64,000 nt of DNA from Typhlomys cinereus (Eukaryota > Chordata > Mammalia > Rodentia > Platacanthomyidae): the NCBI GenBank assembly GCA_023101885.1, contig JALPQD010000241.1, forward strand, positions 1 through 64,000, given 5' to 3'. A program made the translations under genes and the position numbers. The notes below the pieces were generated by a model. That model saw nothing but the letters and a program-made list of their open reading frames with translations, made no database searches and was not told the DNA's origin. Positions 57,787-64,000 of the stretch are shown in pieces (the first letter of the stretch is position 1; the number at the start of each line of letters is the position of its first letter).

Positions 57787-58235
57787 TTTTATACCTTATT
57801 CTTTTTTTAGTGTTGTATACATATACATGAATATGGCGACTCTATAATATTTTCAACCCTTAGTCCCAAATCCCACTGAACCTCCTTTCCCTCTTACAAT
57901 CCTTCATCTCCCTTGCCAGACTCCTTCCTATTTTCAAATCTTTTCATTTTTTCTGTGTTTCATCTAGTTTGTTATGACTTATGCCTGATCAGATTAGTGC
58001 TCCATCAAGCAACTTAGATCAGTGGCTATACCATTGAGGAAAGTATCCTCCTTTACTTTCCCATTAGCATTAGTCCTCATCAGTCTCTCAGAGAGGTATG
58101 GAGTTTCTTGAGATCTTTCTTATGTTAGAATGAGATGTTGATAAGGCAGTTCTGCAATTCTTGCACAAGTATATGTGTCTACCATGAAAGGGATATCTTA
58201 CTTTTTAAATATTAAGTCTTTCTATTAAATTCACT
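57787..58235 (-). mobile_element. Probable old rodent L1-type 3' end, minus strand
   Basis: A T-rich start, 'atacatatacatgaatatgg', 'caacccttagtcccaaatcc', then a C/T-rich run. The start resembles 36340-36461. The assignment to L1 rests on layout only. Confidence 0.35.
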
Positions 58236-58249
58236 GAAGAAAATTGGGC

Positions 58250-58335
58250 TGTTTGTCTGTATGTATGCATGTCTGTATGTATGTCTGTCCTCTATTAATT
58301 TATATCTATCTATCTATTGCTCTATCTATCTATGA
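58250..58335. repeat. (TGTA/TGTC)n and (TATC)n mixed tetranucleotide tract
   Basis: TCTGTATG units followed, after a short gap, by TATC units. Confidence 0.9.
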
Positions 58336-58409
58336 ATCAACCATCTGCCATCTGTCTTATTACTTTTCAACCCATTCATCCATTCACCTATTTTCTTAAT
58401 CTCTCTTGT

Positions 58410-58822
58410 AGGTCAGCCTGCATGGTTGCTGATAAATCACCATCCAAAGGCTTAAGGGAACAAGGGGTTTATTTTCTTACTGTTAGTCTGGTTACAGTCT
58501 ATAATCCAGCTAGACAGGAGAGTGTACACCAACACGAGGGTCGAGGGAACTGGCCACACCATCACTGTCTAACAGCTGACAGGGGGATGATCCTTACTTG
58601 CCAGACCAGCTTGTCTGGGCCAAGTGTACACAAGGATGCCAACTTTCTCAATCAACTCTTGATATTTTATTCCCAGGCCTAGTCCCACTCACCATGGGCT
58701 GGACCTTCCCCATCAGTTAAACAAGTTTGCTCTGGACTTAACTCAACCATTAATTCTCTACAAATGTGCCCAGAGCTCAAACCCTGAACTGTCAAATTGA
58801 CACCTGTGCACAACTATGATAG
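58410..58822 (+). repeat. Family B dispersed repeat, fullest copy
   Basis: 'ggttgctgataaatcaccat', then 'aacaaggggtttattttctt', then 'ctcaccatgggctggacctt', then 'actgtcaaattgacacctgt'. The ends resemble a common rodent repeat that starts near a 'ttgctgtgataaa' motif and ends near 'gtcaaattgaca'. I cannot name it with certainty. The 121-codon frame here is chance. Confidence 0.6.
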
Positions 58823-59105
58823 TCTCCTTTCCTGTTGCTGTGATTAAATACCATAATGAAGCAAGTTAAAGGTTCATTTTATCTTACAGTTCCAAAGGAA
58901 TAAGGTACATTATGTTGGAGGTGGTATGGTGGCAGCTTCAAACCAACTAATTACACTGCAGTCACATCAGGAAGCAGAAGAAGAGAACCGCAGTGTCTCC
59001 CCAATGGAGTACCTCCTTCAGCAAGCCTCTACTTCCTAAAAAGTGAAGTACCTCCTGAACAATACCATCAACTGCAAAACAAACATTCAAACACGTGAGT
59101 CTATG
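58823..59105 (+). repeat. Second family B repeat directly downstream, truncated
   Basis: 'cctgttgctgtgattaaata', then 'ccataatgaagcaagttaaa', then 'ttcattttatcttacagttc' restarts the same 5' motif immediately after the previous copy, giving a head-to-tail pair. Confidence 0.55.
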
Positions 59106-59605
59106 CATGTAATTTCACATGCAAATTATAACGCTCATCTATCTTTTCCTATGGAACTTCATAGTAAAGGCATAATAAAGGTTTAAATATCCAGGTGACT
59201 TTATTGTACTTTAATATGGGCTCTAACTAGTGTTTTTCTGACACATTTTAGCAAGTGTAGAATCTGACAATTTAAAACATTAAAGGGACTGGCAACCTTG
59301 GGGTTGATATTGACATTGCCCAATAAGATAATTACAGTAGAGTTATATGGTATTGTGGTTATTATGCACACTTACAATGGCATCTATATAATTAGATCCA
59401 TCACTGACTATACTAAATACATTCTACTAGGCTGCTGCAGTTCATCTTCTGTTAGTTTCTTAGGGGAAACAAATGACCACTTCATGTTCTCAGATGGAGG
59501 CTTGTTGTTCTTAGTTCTTTTGCTTCATATGAATTAGTATGCTAGCATATTTATGCCACTTTATAGTTTAAGAATGGCATTTTTCAGTCCCTAATTTATC
59601 TCATT
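59106..59605. other. No recognisable gene or repeat
   Basis: Unique-looking AT-rich sequence. Confidence 0.42.
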
Positions 59606-59609
59606 TCAC

Positions 59610-59722
59610 AATGAATTCATTTTATGGGATGTAGAAATTGAATCAGAGATCAGAGAGCTTAATTAATTTTTCAAGGATACCCAGGTAGTGACTACATGAA
59701 TAATTTTAGCCAGAAATTTAGA
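59610..59722 (-). mobile_element. MIR SINE remnant, minus strand
   Basis: 'attttatgggatgtagaaat', then 'cagagagcttaattaatttt', then 'caaggatacccaggtagtga' and 'agccagaaatttagatctag' is the reverse MIR core in order. Confidence 0.65.
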
Positions 59723-61965
59723 TCTAGAACTATGTGGAGATATCCATCTTCAAAGTGCTTGTTAATCATTTATAAATATTAGACAAGTTTACTATTCCAA
59801 AGAATTACCACCTTTGGCAAATTACTTGGTCTTACTGTTTTTTTAGTTTGAACCTTCACCATAGCCTGGTGAAGACATTTAGGTCCCAAAATGCAAACAT
59901 AACATGTGTTTCACAACCTTTCCTGCACAAGTATTCAAACACAGTACTTGAAGTAACACTAAAGTTAAAGCAGCCATTTTTAACTTTCTTTTATTTCCTA
60001 ATTCTGAAGAAACACCCTCAAGCTGAATTTGTCTAATTAAGGTTTCTTTTTATCATTAGTTGATTGGAGTGGTGCCCTTTTGTACGTCTTTTAGTTAATT
60101 TGCAGAAGTACAGCACTGGCATTCTCTGTACCTCATGAAATAAGAGAGTTAGACCTCATTGCTTCCAGTGGATTATTGGACTTTGTGCTGTCTAATCCCA
60201 GTTGGATGCATCTATAAGGAAACTGCCTTATTTTGATGGTTCTCAGTTCTGTCAAGAGCCCTGGGAAACTCAAATTCTAAGCATAAAGTAGCAGAGCTTT
60301 CTTCACACAGAACTCTTTACGATCCACTCCTAGGAGAGGTTTGGGATCAGGTTCTCATTTTGGCCCCAAAAAGGGCTGTCAGATGCAGTATTCCAGTATA
60401 GACAATACCTCCTATTACATGACTAAGGACTTCCAGATATAACTAAGTGAGTGAGTACCACAGAGTACCACTTTGAGTTCCAGGATCTGCTTGCCATCTT
60501 CTACAAAGCTTCATCTCAGTCCTTTATATCACATTTCAATTATTTATTAGCATTGAATTATATTAAGAAAAAAAACAGACAGAGACTTTCCATATCTCAG
60601 AGAAGATTATGTCACTCACTATTTTTTAATCATTGCAAAAGTTTGCCTATATGATCTTTAACAACCAGGGAAGTGTCCAAGTGATACTCAGGCCTCTATA
60701 ATCACCTCGACTTCTAGAGAGAAGACAGTTATAAACTGCAGCATTGGATCTTCCCTGAACTCTGACTGCTCTGTTACCCATTCATACTGTAGTACTCTCT
60801 GTCGCTATCACTCATGTTTAACCGAGGATAGTGTTTGAGTTATTTTTGCAATCCTGAGACTAAGTACTTGACAAACAACTTAGGGGACAAGGTGTGTGTG
60901 TGTGCATGTGTGTATGTTGGACTTTTGGTTTTAGATCTCATAGCAGTAAAGCAAGGCAGAATGATTCAGTTCCTTGCAGTAGGAGTAGGTGATGTCTGCT
61001 CACATTGAGGAAAACCATGAAGCACAGAGATCAGGATTCAAACCCTAATGCTTTAAAAAGCTTGCTTCCAGTGATATCCCATTGCTAATTATGCCCCACT
61101 TTGTAAAGAGTCAACAGTCTTCCACATGGCTCCACAAGTTGGAGACTGAATGTGAAAAATAGGAAAGCATAGAAGACATTTTAGATTCAATCCTACATGG
61201 AGAGGACTCAAGATTTGGGTGTTTTCTTCCTGTCCTGTGGAGAGGAGACTTGTGCAGCACAATGTAGGAATTCATCCTTATGTACACACATACACGCACA
61301 TACACACACACTCCTATGATGCCTGCTGAGCTCTTTTCAAGCAGCAATAGGACAACAGTCTGGCCTTTTGATATGGGAAGTGTAAGGTCTCATTCTTCTG
61401 TCTCAGCCCACAGTCATAGCATAAGTCCACCTAACCTTCCTCATCTGCTTTGGAGGATGAAGGTCTAGGCAAATGTTGTGGTAAGTGACATAAGCTTTCT
61501 TCTAGGACTCTCCCTGATTTGGACTCTAACTGACGTGTTTCAATGCTCAAGGAAAGGAAAGGATCACACCATCATTTCAACTAACTGTGAAGGAAGGTCT
61601 AGTTTTTAAGCCCAAAGGCTCTACAGGCTGTGTTGCTTCGGTTCACATTATGTTCATCTGTAAGTACTTATGAGTAAAGTCTTTAAACCAGAAAATTTTA
61701 GTTCCAAGTTCACAAAAAAAGTATCAAAGTTTCTGCTTCCATACCACAAGCATTCCATATAGAGAGAAATATTTAAAATATGCTTGCTAATTGAAATCCA
61801 GCATCAAAAGAGAAGTTTATATACCTTATCCGAATACTGGACTTAGGGGAAACATCCTTTCTAGTGAGATGGGAAGCTTTCCAACAGAGGTAACCTTTGA
61901 GTTGAATCTACCATGGTGAAGAAGAACATTTGCTTTGAATGTATTCATCCTTTCTGTGCTGTTCC
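59723..61965. other. Unique-looking stretch without supported genes
   Basis: Short TG (60892-60916) and CA (61281-61311) tracts. Frames of 62-78 codons have no family content. Repeat-poor, so a candidate for conserved non-coding sequence if any exists here. Confidence 0.4.
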
Positions 61966-61969
61966 TAAC

Positions 61970-62125
61970 CTAAAGTGCCCTTGTGCCAGTAATATAACCT
62001 CTGGAAGACTCAGAATTGTCATTTGAAAAGCAAGAAATAGAATACATACTTCACAGGATGGGAATGAACACAAATGAGCTATATAAAGCATTTAACAAGG
62101 GGACTGACCCAAGGTTCACTGTTTT
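61970..62125 (+). mobile_element. MIR SINE remnant, plus strand
   Basis: 'taatataacctctggaagac', then 'tcagaattgtcatttgaaaa', then 'acatacttcacaggatggga', then 'aatgagctatataaagcatt' is a good MIR core match in order. Confidence 0.75.
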
Positions 62126-64000
62126 CAATAATATTATTATTTTATCACCTAAGGAGAAATGAAGGGAAAGAAAGAGGAAGAGAATCCTGAGAAATAAAAT
62201 GACAGGTTGCCAGTGTGTGGGGAAAGGGGGACATTATGTCTGCACTAGCCCTGGACTTGCAGAGTCACAAGATGTGAGATTTGAAAAGGTACAATATGAG
62301 AGGAGATCATTTAGAGGTTTACAGAGAAGTAGACTTAATGTACATGCTCTTCCAAATCCTGTTTCCCAGTCCTGACATTGACATTCTCCTGATGAGCCAT
62401 CCTACCTTCTTCTCCTATCATAATACTCTTATTAGATCATAAATCGATCATCTCATCTATATCTCACTATTCAAAAATCATTATGAACTCACAGAAAATG
62501 ATTTTCTGCAACAAAGCTGGAATTATTTATTTATTTCTTGACCAAGGAATCTAATTTTCACTCAATGGAGACTTTTCAATCTTGGGCCCATAGCAATTAT
62601 CCAGAGAGACAGAGATTCCTGTACAATATAGTACACAGTTCCATCAATGCTCAGTAATACAGTGATAGCATAAAACATAACCGTAGTGTGTACAAGCCTA
62701 ATCAAGGAATTTTGAAAGAAGTCAGTGTCGATTAGAGCATGGAGGGATATGTGTTACTGTGAGATCCAAATCTAAACTTCAAGGGGCAGTTTCTCTCCAC
62801 CTACAAGTAGGTGGAGAGAAAGATAGGGAAATGGGTCTGTCTTTCAGCAGTGAAGATGTAGTTGCTTCTGGTCAAGATAGATGGGACTCATGGAGCCTCT
62901 AGTCTGGGTAACTTCTCTCTTCTCCACCCTTGTTTTGACCAAATAGTGTGTGATCACTGCTGAGGACATATGGAGAACTGATAGCACATGGGTGCGATCC
63001 CGTCTATTAAACATTCCAGGCAGTTCCCCCAACAGCTTAAAGACCAGCATGGAGTTGTACCAAAAAAGGCTATGTGTTCAGTTCATAAGCATTCAAACTC
63101 AAGTTCTTGTAATATTACAAAACTCTCGGGGCCCTTCCAGCATCTGGGGGAAGATTTGGGTTAATCTACTTCAATTTTATTTTATTCTGGGTTTCTTTTT
63201 TTGTTTTTACTTGCATTCCATTCCTCCGTGGTAGAGAAACTCTCACTGTATCAAATGTCCTCTCTGGGCTTTAGAACTTCATTAATTAGCATCTTTTAAA
63301 TGGTTGGGTAATATTCTTTTTTCCCCCTTTTCCAAGCCATTTCCCTAAGCCCTAATTTTAATAAGGCTGGTGTTCATGAACATTTGAATTTTAAAGCCCT
63401 TGGTTATAAGAAAGACAGAGGATGCATTTTAAAAGAGAGTCAGTCAGGGATGACTCAAACGAAGAACAGGAATTCTCTGCTTTTATGAATTTACTTTTAA
63501 AGACCAATATTATCTTAGGACATTTTCTTCTTCTTCCCCCACACCCATTTATATAGCAGATATATACCTTAAAATGATCACATCTGAAGATATGATCGGG
63601 GGACAGAGACTCTGGGGAAGAATTAAGAGAGTTACTCAAGGATTTTTTTAGCGTGGGTGGCAATTTCATTTAAGATGGAACAATAATATACATGTTTTTA
63701 TTTCTTTTGATGGATAAGAACTGTACTTTAGGCAGTAAAGGTGAGCCATTTAAGAGATTTTAAAAAGGAAACCCATGAGGAACAACTCCTTGAGATCCCA
63801 AATTGTTCACAGAATTTATGCAGGCCTAGTGATGAATGCATTTGCCAGGATAGACTGCTAAATGCATGATGGTTGGGAAAGCGAATTTGAGGTTACCACC
63901 TGCTTTGATGCACGCTTGTTCGTTTCCCCAGCAACTGGGATAGCATCATAACCACTTACAGTGCAGCAAAGCCTGAAGTGCCCTCCCCCACCCCGGGAGG
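62126..64000. other. No recognisable gene or repeat
   Basis: Unique-looking sequence to the window end, with a perfect 14-bp inverted repeat near 62795-62822 (ctccacctacaagtaggtggag) and a C-rich patch at 63980-64000. The longest frames (92-94 codons) have no family content. Confidence 0.42.

Overview
The window is nuclear DNA from a mammal, almost certainly a rodent. It has no bacterial-type gene density, and the only long open reading frames belong to LINE-1 (L1) retrotransposons. SINEs of B1, ID, B3, B4 and B2-related type are present, together with many (CA)n/(TG)n microsatellites and old MIR relics. The B2-related SINE has a body that does not look like mouse or rat B2. I therefore infer a myomorph rodent outside the mouse/rat group (for example a dipodoid or a basal muroid), but the species is not proven. 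No host protein-coding gene with exon-intron structure, no RNA gene and no viral element was recognised. The window reads as intergenic or deep-intronic sequence shaped by retrotransposition.

Layout. 1-4600: mostly unique or old repeat sequence. 4614-10892: a full-length plus-strand L1 (L1-A) with both ORFs open, a GC-rich 5' UTR containing an internal duplication, and a perfect 16-bp target-site duplication (TSD); it sits inside a much older L1 (4568-4613 and 10909-12620). 15103-17316: a minus-strand processed pseudogene of SKA3 (spindle and kinetochore associated complex subunit 3) with a 16-bp TSD and several disabling changes. 18193-26055: four B2-related SINE copies and an ID element among unique sequence. 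27346-33737: a nearly full-length but decayed minus-strand L1 (L1-B) with a 13-bp TSD, carrying a younger plus-strand SINE in its ORF1. 33751-64000: unique sequence with scattered SINEs, old L1 3' ends, MIR copies, medium-reiteration repeats and simple repeats.

How the parts work together. L1-A encodes the RNA-binding ORF1 protein and the endonuclease/reverse-transcriptase ORF2 protein. The SKA3 retrocopy and the SINEs carry the marks of L1-type reverse transcription (A-rich tails, TSDs, TT/AA-type target sites), so most of the window is explained by one machinery and its substrates. I found no convincing new system. The most informative objects are the apparently intact L1-A with its monomer-like promoter duplication, the SKA3 retrocopy, and the lineage-type B2-related SINE that also seeds CA microsatellites.
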